Part shown: positions 43,873 through 54,540 of the stretch, piece by piece
Numbering within the stretch: position 1 is the first letter of the stretch
How the letters are laid out: every line of letters starts with the position of its first letter
Assembly: GCA_963691705.1 (NCBI GenBank)
Contig: OY829541.1
Span: 35,228,719-35,292,718, forward strand
DNA from: Viola odorata
Lineage: Eukaryota; Streptophyta; Magnoliopsida; Malpighiales; Violaceae
Direction of reading: 5' to 3'
DNA: 64,000 bases
Translations under genes and position numbers: made by a program
The notes under the pieces: model-generated
Seen by the model: only the letters and a program-made list of their open reading frames with translations
Database searches by the model: none
What the model was told of the DNA's origin: nothing

Positions 43873-44058
43873 GATAGATAAGTAGCAAAAAGAAAAATCG
43901 AAGCAAGATCGAGCAGAATACCTTGAAAAAGAAGATAGAAATTAATAGGCGGATTGTCGGGATACGAACGAGAGAATTTCCTCGTAGCGAGCGAAAAAGT
44001 CAAGAGAGATGTGAAATTTAAAAGAAAAGTAAAAGAGTAGAAAGAAGGAATGAATTTT

Positions 44059-44067
44059 CCTTTTAAG
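44059..44067 (-). promoter_or_regulatory. TATA-like box of antisense gamma (G)
   Basis: CTTAAAAGG on the minus strand, about 190 bp before the ATG at 43872. F has CCTATAAAAGGG at about 200 bp and B a weaker TTTAAG at 190 bp. Confidence 0.5.
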
Positions 44068-44371
44068 AGAGACGGTCGGAAGCTAGATGACCAGGCAGCC
44101 CTTCGTAGCAGGACACGTGTAAAATAAATGCAACACGTGGAAAGGTTCTGACAGGAAATTTAAAGTCAAGCATTCGCCTAGAACCTCGCAAAGGAAGGAC
44201 CGTGGATTACAAGAAGTCAAAAAAGATGGTCGTATGAAGCGATAACTGGCTGGTCAGAATCAGTTACCTCACGAGACGACACCATGCAGAAATAAAGAAG
44301 AAAAAAACAAAATACTATTTTTATTCATTTATTCAAAAGAGCCAGCGGCATCTACAACAAACATGACATCG

Positions 44372-44849
44372 TCAATCCTCGTCAGCCCAGTCCATGTCAT
44401 AGCAGTAATCATAGTCCTCTGGGGACGATGGCAACCCACTATTGTAAGGAGGGAAGGGTTCGTCAATCCTACAGGGCCTTCGGCCAAGCTTAGACACAGG
44501 ACTTGTCGCGGGAGCAACCTCCTCTATTGAAGCGGTATGGAGATCTCCCCTGATAGTGGACGTTGTTGACTTCGAATCAGTGTTATGAATGGGAACTCCT
44601 TTCCCAGGAGGAGAGCAATTGATAGGCATCGATACCTCATCATCTCTCTGCAACGCGGAGTAATGAGGCTCATAACCGGCAAAGAAAGACTCAAAGATCT
44701 TCTTCGTCGGCCTTTTCGGTCTCTTGCGACCCTTGTGCTTGATGGGCCTCCATGGGGGCGATGAAGGAGGGTTGTCTGAGTCTGGCGAAGTCGAAGGGGT
44801 CGGGGGGAGAGTCACGAGCAGCAGTATACAAAAAACGTGAGTCAGCCAT
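44372..44849 (-). pseudogene. Element G antisense gene beta (one frameshift)
   Basis: It starts MADSRFLYTAARDSPP, then shifts frame in a run of six C residues (about 44805-44810). The second frame continues PTPSTSPDSDNPPSSPPWRP, KHKGRKRPKRPTKK, and ends YDYCYDMDWADED. Order and ends match beta of B. A single base loss or gain in the C run explains the break. Confidence 0.7.
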
Positions 44850-44920
44850 GAAAATATCTACAATAGTAAGAAAGAAATGGGGAGAAGAGGGATGAACTGG
44901 AAAAAGAGAGAAAGAGCCCC

Positions 44921-44930
44921 GTTATATAGC
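44921..44930 (-). promoter_or_regulatory. TATA box of antisense beta (G)
   Basis: GCTATATAAC on the minus strand, 72-81 bp before the ATG, almost the same box and spacing as in B. Confidence 0.65.
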
Positions 44931-45376
44931 CAAGACAAGGAGGTGCTCCTGTTTTCTCGCGTGTATTCGAAAGTAGTTAATACGATTAGGAGCAATGACC
45001 ATTGGGGGGAAAGATCCGATTTTGTAACTACAATTGTTGAAAGTCTGCGCCAGCCAGAAGGCGCCGAAATCATTGCCCAATCCGTTAACGCTGAAGAAAC
45101 GGCGCAAAATAAATTCAGGAGCGGTTGGGAGAAAATTTATTATGTGCCGGTCAAGTAAATAAAAAGGTGCGGGATCCCAATGGATATTAAACCCACTGTT
45201 GGTGGGTGTGGAGGTTATTTTTCGAACAAGACGTTGTACAAGGAGAAAAACATCAACATCGCGGCAGTATAACAAAGAAACCATTTTATTTATTTAAAGT
45301 CCTAACGGCTCGGGATTACAAAAGATGGCACCAAAGGAAGCATAAAGAGGCATAGCAGAAGGGTCCCCACCACTGG

Positions 45377-45762
45377 TCAGACATTCGACCCAGCGTCATC
45401 GTCTTCCCACTCCATAAAGGGAATATACCTCAGGGCATCTGCAAGAGTGGTCAGTTCGGAAAAGCAGGTCCTCATGCCCTTCAGGCAGTACCCCAGCAAA
45501 TCCTTCCGGTGCTGCAGCATAACAATGAGTAGCTGAATTTGAGAGACAGCCACCGACAGCTTCACCGCCTTCTCCACAGGGCTGAAGTCCTCCATGGTGA
45601 CAGCATTCTGCCTAGCCTGCAGAGGGGTCAGCATCCCCTGGAGCTCCAAGATATCCTCAGAAGTCTTGGTGCTCAGCGACCCAAGAAAATTGATGTCCGC
45701 CTGAGTCAGATTCCTCAGCGTATGGGCCTTGGAGAGCAGAAATTTTTGGTAACTTCGTCCAT
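45377..45762 (-). pseudogene. Element G antisense gene alpha (one frameshift near the start)
   Basis: The start MDEVTKNF is followed by a one-base loss in AAAAATTTC; the next frame reads FLLSKAHTLRNLTQADINFL, STKTSEDILELQGMLTPLQA, VTMEDFSPVEKAVKLSVAV and after MLQ a His (CAC), where B and F have stops, then RKDLLGYCLKGMRTCFSELT and an acidic end, DDDAGSNV. It is the only copy in which the middle codon is sense, so it shows that the full length is about 128 residues. Confidence 0.7.
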
Positions 45763-45820
45763 TGAGCAAAGAGAGGGGAAGAAAGCTAAGAGAGTTGTGA
45801 AGACAAGTGCAGAAAAAGGC

Positions 45821-45830
45821 CTATTTATAG
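45821..45830 (-). promoter_or_regulatory. TATA box of antisense alpha (G)
   Basis: CTATAAATAG on the minus strand, 60-68 bp before the alpha ATG, as in B and F. Confidence 0.65.
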
Positions 45831-45932
45831 ACTGTCGAGCCCTTATTAATGGAGAAACCCCTAAAGAGACAAGACTGAAGACGAGGCAGTAGCCCTTGGT
45901 AAACACTCGGGCTCATTTTTAGTTAGGCTTAT

Positions 45933-46433
45933 GATAACTATTGACATCACTCTAGCGACATCTCCGCCATCACACCGGGCGACAAGGCCAGAACGCTGTA
46001 CATACCAAGGGGGACATGGCACTGTTCCTATCGCCCCTAGCCTGGCGGTCAGCCCTGGGATGGTCGACATCAACGGGGGGGCTCTCACGCGATATCTGCA
46101 CGACGTCACCCCATCCCAGGTCACGCATGACGTCACTCCATATGACGTCACCCCGCCTGACGTCACTCCGTGGTACCCCAACGACACCTACCAGAGATAA
46201 CGCCTACCCCCTATCGGTAAGATCCTTCCTCTACCTATAAATACCCCCACCCTTCTAGACATAAGGTAAGCCTAAGACAGCGTGCTGAACCCCTACCTTT
46301 TTGACCACTCATACTGACTTAAGCATCGGAGTGTTTACGCTGGAGAGCCCCTCCTGCGCTTTGCAGGTAACGAAGACACCGGAACAGTATTCCCGACTGA
46401 CCCTTGTTGGCCAATCCTACTCGACGAACATCA
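45933..46433 (+). repeat. 3' LTR of element G
   Basis: It runs from TGATAACTATTGACATCAC to GACGAACATCA. U3 carries three exact TGACGTCA sites (46128, 46143, 46158) and a near copy CGACGTCA (46101), plus TGGGATGGTCGACATCAACG. The TATA box TATAAATA is at 46236-46243 and the hairpin/TTGCAGGTA block at 46312-46370. Confidence 0.85.
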
Positions 46434-47338
46434 GACCCTTATCAACCGCAGCTATAGCAGTGGCAGCGGCGGCAATAGCCTCTTCTTTTTTCCTCCTTTG
46501 GTGAACCCTTCTTAGCCGTTTCCTGACGCCCTTGGGCTTCCGGTTGGGATCGGTCGCTGCATAATCATGAGATAACGTTAGTGTTAGTACAAACTGCGAC
46601 AAAGAAGAAAACAACGCAACACTCACATCTGATGCAAGTTTGGATGTCCATCCCGCATGCCAAATTACGAGTATGAACGCTGATTTCCAGCTGGAGTAGT
46701 TTGTCCAACCAGCCTCGCTCAGGCTGGCGAAGTGCCCCCCGCCGACCCCAGGCACTATCCTTGACTTCTTGATTGAAATTGGATCGCCACCAAGGGTCAG
46801 GCTGATCAGGAAGGTCAATAACAAAAAATTCCTTTTTCCAACTATCAATGGAAGACTCAAGGTGAAGGAGTTTCCAGGTGAAGTTCTTAAGCAAGTCATC
46901 GTCATAACAGGGCGATATCGCTATCACACCCCGACGACTGTACAATTTAAAAACAGACTTAAGCAGCAAAAGGGAAGGAGAGCTAATTCCTTTGTACTTG
47001 CAAAGCTCTAGAAAGGCATAAACACAGCAATATGTGTTTGGGGTTAACTGAACAGGATTCAGATCGAGAGCAGTAAGCAATTGTTTCACAAAGGAATCAA
47101 TAGGAGACTGGAAACCATAACGAAACATCTGGGCATATAGAACCCTACGATTACCGGTCAAAATACTATTCAGGCGTAATGATTCAGGGCCAACAGAGAC
47201 CGTATAACCCTTCAGAATATTAGCATGATGATCGGTTAGATGCTCATTAAGAGCGGTTAAAGAAGTAATGCTACTAGCGGTATTCTCAATCTTTTCCTCG
47301 TCAATGGATTTAGACTCAGAGTGACGAGTCCTAGCCAT
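46434..47338 (-). pseudogene. Element F antisense delta, 5' part, cut by element G
   Basis: It starts MARTRHSESKSIDEEKIENT and keeps an open Transposase_28-like exon: SLRLNSILTGNRRVLYAQMF, GFQSPIDSFVKQLL, QLTPNTYCCVYAFLELCKYK, GVIAISPCYDDDLLKNFTWK, EFFVIDLPDQPDPWWRSNF. Intron 1 (46557-46626) has GTGAGT donor, TACTAAC branch and TTATGCAG acceptor. Exon 2 begins with DPNRKPKGVRKRLRRVHQRR and is cut by the G LTR. This is the best preserved delta N-terminus in the window. The 3' part is at 37209-37620. Confidence 0.8.
46557..46626 (-). other. Intron 1 of antisense delta (F)
   Basis: On the minus strand GTGAGTGTTG...GTACTAACACTAACG...ATTATGCAG, the same layout as A, B and G. Confidence 0.8.
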
Positions 47339-47508
47339 GGCAGAAATAAAGGGTAAAAGGATAAAGAAGACGACAAGAACAAACGAGAAATACCTTTCTA
47401 AGTAGAGGAACTCTAAATTCCCAGACGATGAAAAGGAGAAGTAGAAGCCGACTCAGAAGAATATGGAAAGAGAAAAATGACAAAAATGGAAAAAAGAAAC
47501 AAGTGTTA

Positions 47509-47518
47509 GGTTTTATAG
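47509..47518 (-). promoter_or_regulatory. TATA box of antisense delta (F)
   Basis: GCTATAAAAC on the minus strand about 171-180 bp upstream of the ATG at 47338. The spacer 47339-48005 otherwise holds no gene. Confidence 0.6.
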
Positions 47519-49232
47519 CCTCAGAAGTCAAGAAAAACAACTGTTGTAACAGCCGTCACGACGTCTCAAGGAACAGGCGTAGGTAATGAGTACGATTCTT
47601 GAGAAGTGAGAAGGCGCTTTGATCTAACCAATTCCTAGGGCACGCTAACCCTTGGCGCCCTTACAAGTTGACATGTGTCTTTTGGATCATCATGACTCCT
47701 CCTTTACATTAATGAGGAAATCCTGAGCATTAAATGCTCTGAAAAGAAGAATCAACTTTCAAAACAAGATAGACGCAATGGCGTGATGACGCGGCGAATG
47801 AGATAACGCAACTGGGCGACAATCGAACTAGTAAGATAACGCAAAAAGGCATAATGAAGATTATTTATTCGAGAAAGAATTACAAACAGCAATACAGGAC
47901 AAACGTTATTGATTATTACAAAATGAATCAAGCCAATGGTCGGTAGGAGAAATACAAGAAGTAAAGTCCTCTCTAGCGCCAACATTATCTGATCATAGAT
48001 GCGCCTCAATTATTTTTGAGAAACCTTCGCCAGGTCCGCATCGCGAGCCGATAACTCTTCGCAAAGGAAAGAGTTTCTTTTCTTAGCCGCCACCAGCTCA
48101 GCCTTAGCCACTGCCAACTCCGCTTCCAAAAGTTCCACTCTGGCTTTCCCCTTTGATTTTTCTCGTGCAAGCTCAGCACGACAATCATTCAGCTCTGCCT
48201 GGGTACGACTTTAAAACTGAGTCAGCTCCGTCACCTTGGTCAGGGCGGCATCTAACTACTCCATTAATCCGGGAGAGCCTCAAAGTTTGTCACCATGAGC
48301 ACCAAGGAAATAATGCACTTCGCGGAAGCTGGCAAGAGTGTTATTTAGAACTCGTGCACGTTGGATATCGGGGGGAAGCCGCAATAATTCCTCCTTGGCA
48401 TTGGGAGAGCCAAATATCTCACCCACCAGAGAGCATACCGGTTGATCTCGCAATAACGGATTTGATATCCCTAGAGCACGAAGTCTGCTAGTACCAAAGG
48501 TGGACAGATCCAGGTGGTAAGAAGAAATTCCCCCACGGGAGTCCGGAAGAGAAAGGTTGGCGACAAAAGGAGGAGAGCAACTTTCGACGGAATCGCCGAG
48601 CCCAGAAATAGATGTGAAGAGTAATGGTTGAGGGCTCCTTGACGGAGGGATAGAAGGGATGCTCGAATCAGGAATCGGCGTGACCACGTCAGGAATATAA
48701 AAGGAAATGAGAGAGTCCGGGGCGTTAATTGGCGAAGGCGGATCTGGCACCGAAGAGGTTTTGGCAACCTCGAGGGGAGCGACCGTTGACGCCTCAGGGA
48801 CCTTTGTCGCTTGAGAAGTACTCACCGCGGTAGGAGTATCGACGTTTGCGGGAGGGACTTCATCAATTTTCTTCGAGAAAACCCCGACAGCTTGGGCGGT
48901 TTTCTCAGCTCTGAGTTTCTTTCGCTGCGTTGCGGAAGCATGGAGAAGTTCTGTCTCAATCTTCATGTCCTCGTTATCGCTCTCAGCCATCTCAGTTTCG
49001 GGTCGACTCTTGGTTGTTCTCTTGCTTCGATCCGGTAGCCAATTGTTCAGAAAACCAGAGGCCCTAGCAGAAATCACGCGCCCCCTTGCGGCAACTGTCT
49101 TAGTCCTCCTCTTTTTTGGCAAAACAGTTTGACGGTTGGAACTGTCGGGTGAGGGAGAGGACGGTAGCATTTGAGGCGGCAACACGTTTAAAGGAGCGGT
49201 ATCCATTCTAGGCGGTTGATCTTCGGTATCGT

Positions 49233-49295
49233 CTGCCACCAAGATATGTTAGAGCAATGAGCAAGTTAAAACGATAACACAAAAAGAAAACTCAC
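49233..49295 (-). other. Intron of antisense gamma (F)
   Basis: On the minus strand GTGAGTTTTC...GCTCTAACATATC...TGGTGGCAG; same codon position as in B and G. Confidence 0.8.
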
Positions 49296-49908
49296 CTATA
49301 ATACACTCCGTCATAAGCCGGTACAGGGCAAACTCTCGGATGCGGAAGGAGAAATTTATGTCTAGCAAGGCGTTAGCCTGACATAATTCTTCCCTAGAGA
49401 GCACTGCACCCAAATGGAATCGACAAGCCCACGGTTAAAGCCCCTAGGCCAAGGGCAGAAAAGAAGACTAACAACGAAGAAGCCACTTTTCCAATCCGCT
49501 ACAGTCCCCTCGTAGCCCTTGAACCTCTGCCAGAATGACTGCGCGAACGCGTCATTCCATCTCGGGGCGATATTAACCAAATAGCCATGACACTTGAAAC
49601 TAAAAAAATTGCAGAATAAATTGACAGATGGAGTAAGTATACTCTGCAGTTCGCAAGCGCGAAGAAAGGCGTAAATTCCACACCAGGAGGAAGGGGTTAT
49701 CTGAGTTGGGTCGATATCGTACTGACGCAGCAACTTCTTTACAGACTCATGAATGGGAAAGCGAAAACCATAGAGGAACATCTTAAAATAAACCATCCTA
49801 TCACTCTTGGACAAGGGGTCATGAAGCCGCTGACCCACCTCAGGAATCCTAACCGAAAAACCAAGAGGAAAGGTAATACCCTGACCCTCCAACGCAGCCT
49901 TTAGAACC

Positions 49909-49980
49909 GCATCTGAAGACCCCTAGGGTCTCTAGTCATGAGTCTATAGGCATCTGAAGACCCCTAGGGTCTCTAGTCAT
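49909..49980 (-). repeat. 41-bp tandem duplication at the start of F gamma
   Basis: GCATCTGAAGACCCCTAGGG and the following bases up to CTAGTCATG occur twice with a period of 41 bp, so the putative start codon is duplicated. 41 is not a multiple of three. Confidence 0.85.
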
Positions 49981-50177
49981 GCGCATAATGAACCAATGAG
50001 AAGAAAATCTGATGAAAATGGAGCAAAAATACCTGGAATAAGAAGGCAGTGTGTAGGTCGCCGGCGGCGATGAGCGGTTGAAGAAATTTTCTTCGAATAT
50101 AGGAAGAAGCAAAAGAGAGAAGATGATGGGGAAGAATTTCAAAGCGCGAGCAAAAGTGTTAAAAGAAAACAGTTGCA

Positions 50178-50189
50178 CCCTTTTATAGG
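50178..50189 (-). promoter_or_regulatory. TATA box of antisense gamma (F)
   Basis: CCTATAAAAGGG on the minus strand about 200 bp before the gamma start; the clearest of the three gamma boxes. Confidence 0.65.
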
Positions 50190-50450
50190 TTGACCTAAGT
50201 ACCCAATAACCTATGAAAACGAGACGCATGCGAAACAGAAATTGACACGTGAAAAAACTGCAGAAGGATATTTATGACTAAGCATTTATATCCTCGAAGA
50301 AAGACAGCCACTGACTAGGAGCTAACAGAACGGTTACATCAAGCGGCAGCTCGCTTCTCAGCGATAACTAACTAAGTGAGGAAGGAGTTAACGCGAAAAG
50401 GCGACTAAGGAAAGGAGAAAAACGACAAGCGTAATTTCATTCCATAAAGG

Positions 50451-50911
50451 TCATACGACATCTACAAAAGGGCACGGTATGCAAAAGTAATCATCATCAG
50501 GCCAATAGGAAGACCAATAGCAGTGTCCCTCATCTGAGGACGGAAACTCCTCGGTGATAGGCGGGAAAGGTTCCTCGACGTGCCTCGTCTGACCTAGTTT
50601 CAGCGAATCTGGCTCCCCTTTGGGAGCGGAAGCCTCAGCATCGGCTCCGATATCGCTGGCCGAACTCCTTTCCATGAAACAATCGATATGGGGAAACCGT
50701 GCGTCACCTTTCCGAACAGGTGGGATATGAAAGTGAGGAGACGGGTCGACCCTCCTCAAAGCCTTCCCTTTCTTCGACCTCTTACGACTTTTACGACAAG
50801 GAAGTCGCCTCTTCAGGCATGAGGGTGAAAGAGGATTATTAGAATCCGGTGAGGTTGGAGGAGTTGGGGAGAACCGCGTTCAGCAAGGTCTAAGTAGTAT
50901 GAATCGGCCAT
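50451..50911 (-). pseudogene. Element F antisense gene beta (frameshifted)
   Basis: It begins MADSYYLDLAERGSP and changes frame inside the proline-rich block. The second frame holds DSNNPLSPSCLKRRLPCR, a basic cluster RKSRKRSKKGK, and ends near SSYWPDDDYFCIPC. The MADxYYL start, the basic cluster and the YWPDDD tail match beta of B. Confidence 0.65.
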
Positions 50912-50979
50912 GAAACTCCGAATGGTTTTAGTAGGAAAATGTGAAGAAGAAGATGAATAGAAAAAGGGAGAGAAAATCC

Positions 50980-50987
50980 CCTTAAGT
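50980..50987 (-). promoter_or_regulatory. Weak TATA-like box of antisense beta (F)
   Basis: ACTTAAGG on the minus strand about 70-78 bp before the ATG at 50911. It matches the spacing of the TATATAA boxes in B and G, but the sequence is decayed. Confidence 0.35.
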
Positions 50988-51362
50988 AGTTGAGGAGGAA
51001 GAGCCTTTCCATCTTCTCGCACAACTTTTGAGAGAATTGATATGATCTAGAAATAATTTGAATCACAGAATCAGATCTTCTGATCACGCCGATTGGAGTT
51101 TATCCCTGATTGATGAACACTGAAAAACCGCCCTTTCAATTGATATTGAAGAGGCGGCACGAAATTAATGCAGAACGGTTCGCGAGGATAACCGCTGCCA
51201 AAAGTCTAACCGAAGACAAACTCATTTTTAGTTGGGCTGATGTGTCAATCGACTGAAATGTCAACTGGCAAAAAGAAACGGCGACTCCCATAAAGAAAGC
51301 CCGATCATACATTCATTCATATAAAAAGAAAAAAGAAAAGATAAGGTAGCGACGGCCAACGG

Positions 51363-51746
51363 TCAAGCCTGGGATCCGGCATCGTCATCCTCCACCATAG
51401 TAGGGACCTCCCTCAAAGCGTCCACTACAGAGGTCAACTTGGTAGAAGAAAGCCTCATGCCCTTCAAGCAGTAGTTCAGCAGATCTTTCCTCTACTGTAG
51501 CATGGTGATCACCACCTCGATGCGGGAGACAACAGCAGCCAGCTTTGACACATTCTCTAGAGGACTGAAATCCTCCAGAGAAGCCACACCAATCCTGGAC
51601 CAAAGGGGAGTCAGTATCCCTTGAAGCTCCAGAACGTCCTCAGACGTCTTAATCAGCACATTTTCCATGAATCCGACGTCACCGTCATTGAGGTTCTTCA
51701 GGGTGTGAGTTTTGGAGATCAGAAAGTTCTTGGTGAGACCGTCCAT
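51363..51746 (-). pseudogene. Element F antisense gene alpha (128 codons, one stop)
   Basis: It starts MDGLTKNFLISKTHTLKNL and continues IKTSEDVLELQGILTPLWSR, LEDFSPLENVSKLAAVVSRI, then MLQ and TAG, then RKDLLNYCLKGMRLSSTKLT and ends DDDAGSQA. It has exactly the same length as B alpha, with the stop at the same codon (TAG here, TAA in B). No frameshifts. Confidence 0.7.
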
Positions 51747-51807
51747 GATGAAGATACTAGGAGGAAAGGTAGGAAAGATGTATAATTGGTTCGGGAAAAA
51801 ATTTGAA

Positions 51808-51815
51808 TTTATAAG
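51808..51815 (-). promoter_or_regulatory. TATA box of antisense alpha (F)
   Basis: CTTATAAA on the minus strand, 62-69 bp before the alpha ATG, as in B and G. Confidence 0.6.
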
Positions 51816-51936
51816 TCTCAAGAAAAAGTAGTGAAAAGACGTGCTCCTCGACGACCGAGCCACCCGTTATCGTGCTAGTCGACAGACACAACCTAAGCCC
51901 TTGGAAAATACTCGGGCTCATTTTCAGTTGGGCTTA

Positions 51937-52497
51937 TGATAACAATTAAGGCAACCCCAAGGGTATTATTGTCCTCGTACTAGTTTAGAGGCCGGAACCC
52001 TACCGCGCCTGCCCGGGGTCAGCCGCGGAAGGCTGATGCCCCTTTTTCAGCAAGGAATCCTGGGATGGTCGACATCAGTGGAGGGGGGTCTCATGCATCA
52101 TCTATCCGCACACACGGCGTTATCCCATCTCAAGACAGTCATGACCTCACCCGGAGATATCCCCCCTGACGTCACCCGCAGATATCGCCCCTGACGTCAC
52201 CCAGAGATATCGCTTCTAACGTCGCTAGGGATATCGCCCTCGATGTCGCTGGAAGCGTTATATTCCCAGATATCGCCCTCAACCTGGCCTATAAATACCC
52301 CACAATTTAAAATGCAAGGTAAGCCTAAGATCGCTACTGGAACCTCTGCTATTTTGAACAACCATACTAACTTAAGCATCGGAGTGTCTATGCCGGAGCC
52401 CCCTTCCGGTGCTTTGCAGGTACATTCGACGGTAACTACAGTGACTCTGATCGGCCCCATCTCCACTTCCGACTTCCCAGAACTTCAAATCTTATGA
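51937..52497 (+). repeat. 3' LTR of element F
   Basis: It starts TGATAACAATTAAGGCAA and ends about CTTCAAATCTTATGA (the last bases may be mutated). Two TGACGTCA sites (52167 and 52192) alternate with GATATCGCC. TATA box TATAAATA is at 52290-52297 and the TTGCAGGTA block at 52366-52422. It is most like the LTR of A. Confidence 0.8.
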
Positions 52498-52857
52498 ATA
52501 TATAAAATCCGAGTACTTTTCCTGTAAATACCTTCCGCTGCAAATCTCCTTTCCATCTTCCCAACGTTTCCATCGTTTCCTTTCACCCGAGCATCCATTT
52601 CTTAAGACAACGAAGCGCGAGACTAGATCCGGCCATCCTCCAGCTACGTCTAAGCCTCTCACAACACTTGGACCGTATCACCCCCCCCCCCCATTTTGTT
52701 GCTATCTTCGTTTGTTTGTCTTTGTCATGCATGAATGTTAGCATCTTGCCCTAGTCTCCGTGGATCGACCCTGTTACCACTATACACAATTTATTATGCA
52801 CTTCATAGTAGGTCTATTATTCTTATGTTTGATCATGCCCTCGACAAGCACGCATCA
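52498..52857 (+). repeat. Partial Athila-like LTR, 3' end
   Basis: F ends inside or beside this stretch. The segment GTGGATCGACCCTGTTACCA (about 52770) and the end AAGCACGCATCA resemble the 3' end of an Athila-type LTR, and an Athila gag follows on the same strand. A run of C (about 52680) is low-complexity. No clear PBS is seen. Confidence 0.4.
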
Positions 52858-52899
52858 ACCACCTACTGACATCGGAGAGGTTGCTGCCCCGTCCTAGAA

Positions 52900-54540
52900 A
52901 GAAACCTTTCTAACCTTGCCAATCTTGAATTTCTTTTTCATCAAGTACCCGACGCCGACGGACCCATTGCCCCTAGACCTCCCAGAATTGCCGAAGTAGC
53001 TAATAACCAAATCATTCAGGACCTAAATGTTGCCTTTGAAAAAACTAGTAATTGTGTCGACTGGCTAACCATAGAACACGATTGGGTGATAAGGTCTACC
53101 ATAATCCATCATCTTTCCATATTCCACAGAGTTCCTAAAGAGAACCCGCATATGTATCTCCAACATTTGCAATCCACATGCGAGGCAATGAAACCAAAAA
53201 ATGTTGAAATTAACCATGCTAAATTAAAAGCTTTTCTTTGGTCCCTCGAAGGGGACGCCAAGGAATGGTTCTACGAGCTCCCTCCTAAATCCATCTCATT
53301 ATGGGTAGAAATGTCAAAAGCCTTCACCGACAAGTACTACCCCGTCTCTATGGCTGGATCCTCCCATAAAAAGTTGGTCTGTATCCTCCAGAAAGATGAT
53401 GAAAACTTGCTTCAATACTATGAACGCTTCAAAAAGATGCAAACCCTATGCCCCTCTCACGGCCTCCCAGATCATTCCATCATCTAGTATTTCTACGAGG
53501 GGATTAGGCAGCCTCACAAAGCCTTGGTCGATGGTGCTAGTTAAGGCTCCTTTTATGCTCTCACTCCCACCGCTGCTAAAACTCCCATCGAACTCATGGC
53601 AAAAAATAGCACAACTTCCGAGAGAGTCATGCCAGCCCAAGAGGTACGTGTTCCAGCCATGGAAAACTAACTCACCACTATCACTGGCATGCTTTAGAAT
53701 ATGGCCGCAGGACAACCAGTCCAAATCAAGGTGTGTGGGTTCTGCAATTTCACTAACCATCCGACAGACGCTTGTTCCTATATTCTTGATGAGTTCCATG
53801 TGAATGTGAAAGTTTGAACCTTATACCCAGAATTATAACCAAGGTTGGCGCCATCCTCACCTTAGCTGGTCGAATAATCTGCAACAGTTAGGACCTAGTC
53901 AGCCACCGTAGTAAAACCAGTATCCCAACCAATCTCAGCAGCCATTCAATTTGCAAAACTTCAAACCAAGGGCAAGCTACCCCAAAAACCATCAATACCA
54001 GTACCAGGCACCACAAGAACCGACCCCGCCTGCACCACCAGTTGATGAGGCAAGTAGGCTTAATAGTATTATTATGGATATACAAAAATGAATGCGTGAC
54101 ATGAATGCAAAATTGAAGGAGCTGAAGAATCAGGGACGACTGCCTAACCCAAAGCACAACGTCTGTGCCATACCTCTCAGTAGTGACACTCAACTGCCCC
54201 CACGCGTCAACCCACATCAAGCCCCTAACATTGAGCTACTCGTACCAGAGCCTACGCAGCAAGATCTCGATGCTGAAGTCGAACTAGAAGTCTGAGTCTG
54301 CTCTCCTACTGCTTCCCCGATGAAAGCTGTCAAGAAACCTGAATTTACAGAGGAGTGTATTATTAAGGTAACCCAGCCTCCCTTTCCTGAAAGGTTAACC
54401 AAAACCAAGAAAGACAAGGAGGACCGGGAAATTTATGATATGTTTAGTAAAGTTCAGGTTAATATTCCTTTATTGCAGGTAGGTAATGACATTCCTCTTA
54501 CGAAGGAAAGCAGGGGACCTAAACGTACCTGGACCCCATA
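52900..54540 (+). pseudogene. Athila-type gag, decayed
   Basis: The plus-strand frame contains NPHMYLQHLQSTCEAMKPKN, LKAFLWSLEGDAKEWFYELP, SISLWVEMSKAFTDKYYPVS and YYERFKKMQTLCPSHGLPDH, then after stops YFYEGIRQPHKALVDGAS and CGFCNFTNHPTDACSYI. Further on, PPFPERLTKTKKDKEDREI with FSKVQVNIPLL (about 54380-54480) matches the gag-protease junction of Athila. Several stops and frameshifts are present. RT and downstream domains are absent; the sequence runs into a palindrome. Confidence 0.75.

Larger units (their letters stand above)
37621..46433 (+). mobile_element. Element G: cassette-bearing Retand-like remnant without gag-pol
   Basis: G starts at the last codons of pol (AACTCTTGGAATATTGCTCG, aligned with the pol ends of B and C). 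It has tandem repeats, four antisense genes and a 3' LTR ending at 46433. The 5' LTR and gag-pol are absent, and the left junction joins F delta directly to the G pol tail. The simplest reading is a deletion of roughly 6-7 kb after insertion into F delta. Confidence 0.75.
48006..49980 (-). pseudogene. Element F antisense gene gamma
   Basis: The N-terminus MTRDPRGLQMRF runs into a stop; the frame then holds GQGITFPLGFSVRIPEV, VYFKMFLYGFRFPIHESVKK, ITPSSWCGIYAFLRACELQS and FWQRFKGYEGTVADWKSGFF. The intron is 49233-49295. Exon 2 begins DDTEDQPPRMDTAPLNVLPP and contains ISARASGFLNNWLPDRSKRT, then coiled coil ending at a premature stop KVSQK near 48020. A frame change after FNRGLVDSIWVQCSLGK also breaks exon 1. 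Homologous to gamma of B and G over most of its length. Confidence 0.7.
35845..52497 (+). mobile_element. Element F: Retand-like element lacking gag-pol here, hosting G
   Basis: F begins with the last codons of pol (35845-35880, aligned with TAGCTC...ATGCTAGA of C). It continues with tandem repeats, the 3' part of antisense delta (37620-37209), element G as an insertion (37621-46433), the 5' part of delta (46434-47338), gamma, beta, alpha and a 3' LTR (51937-52497). Gag, most of pol and the 5' LTR are not in the window. They may have been separated by D' and its own insertions. Confidence 0.75.
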
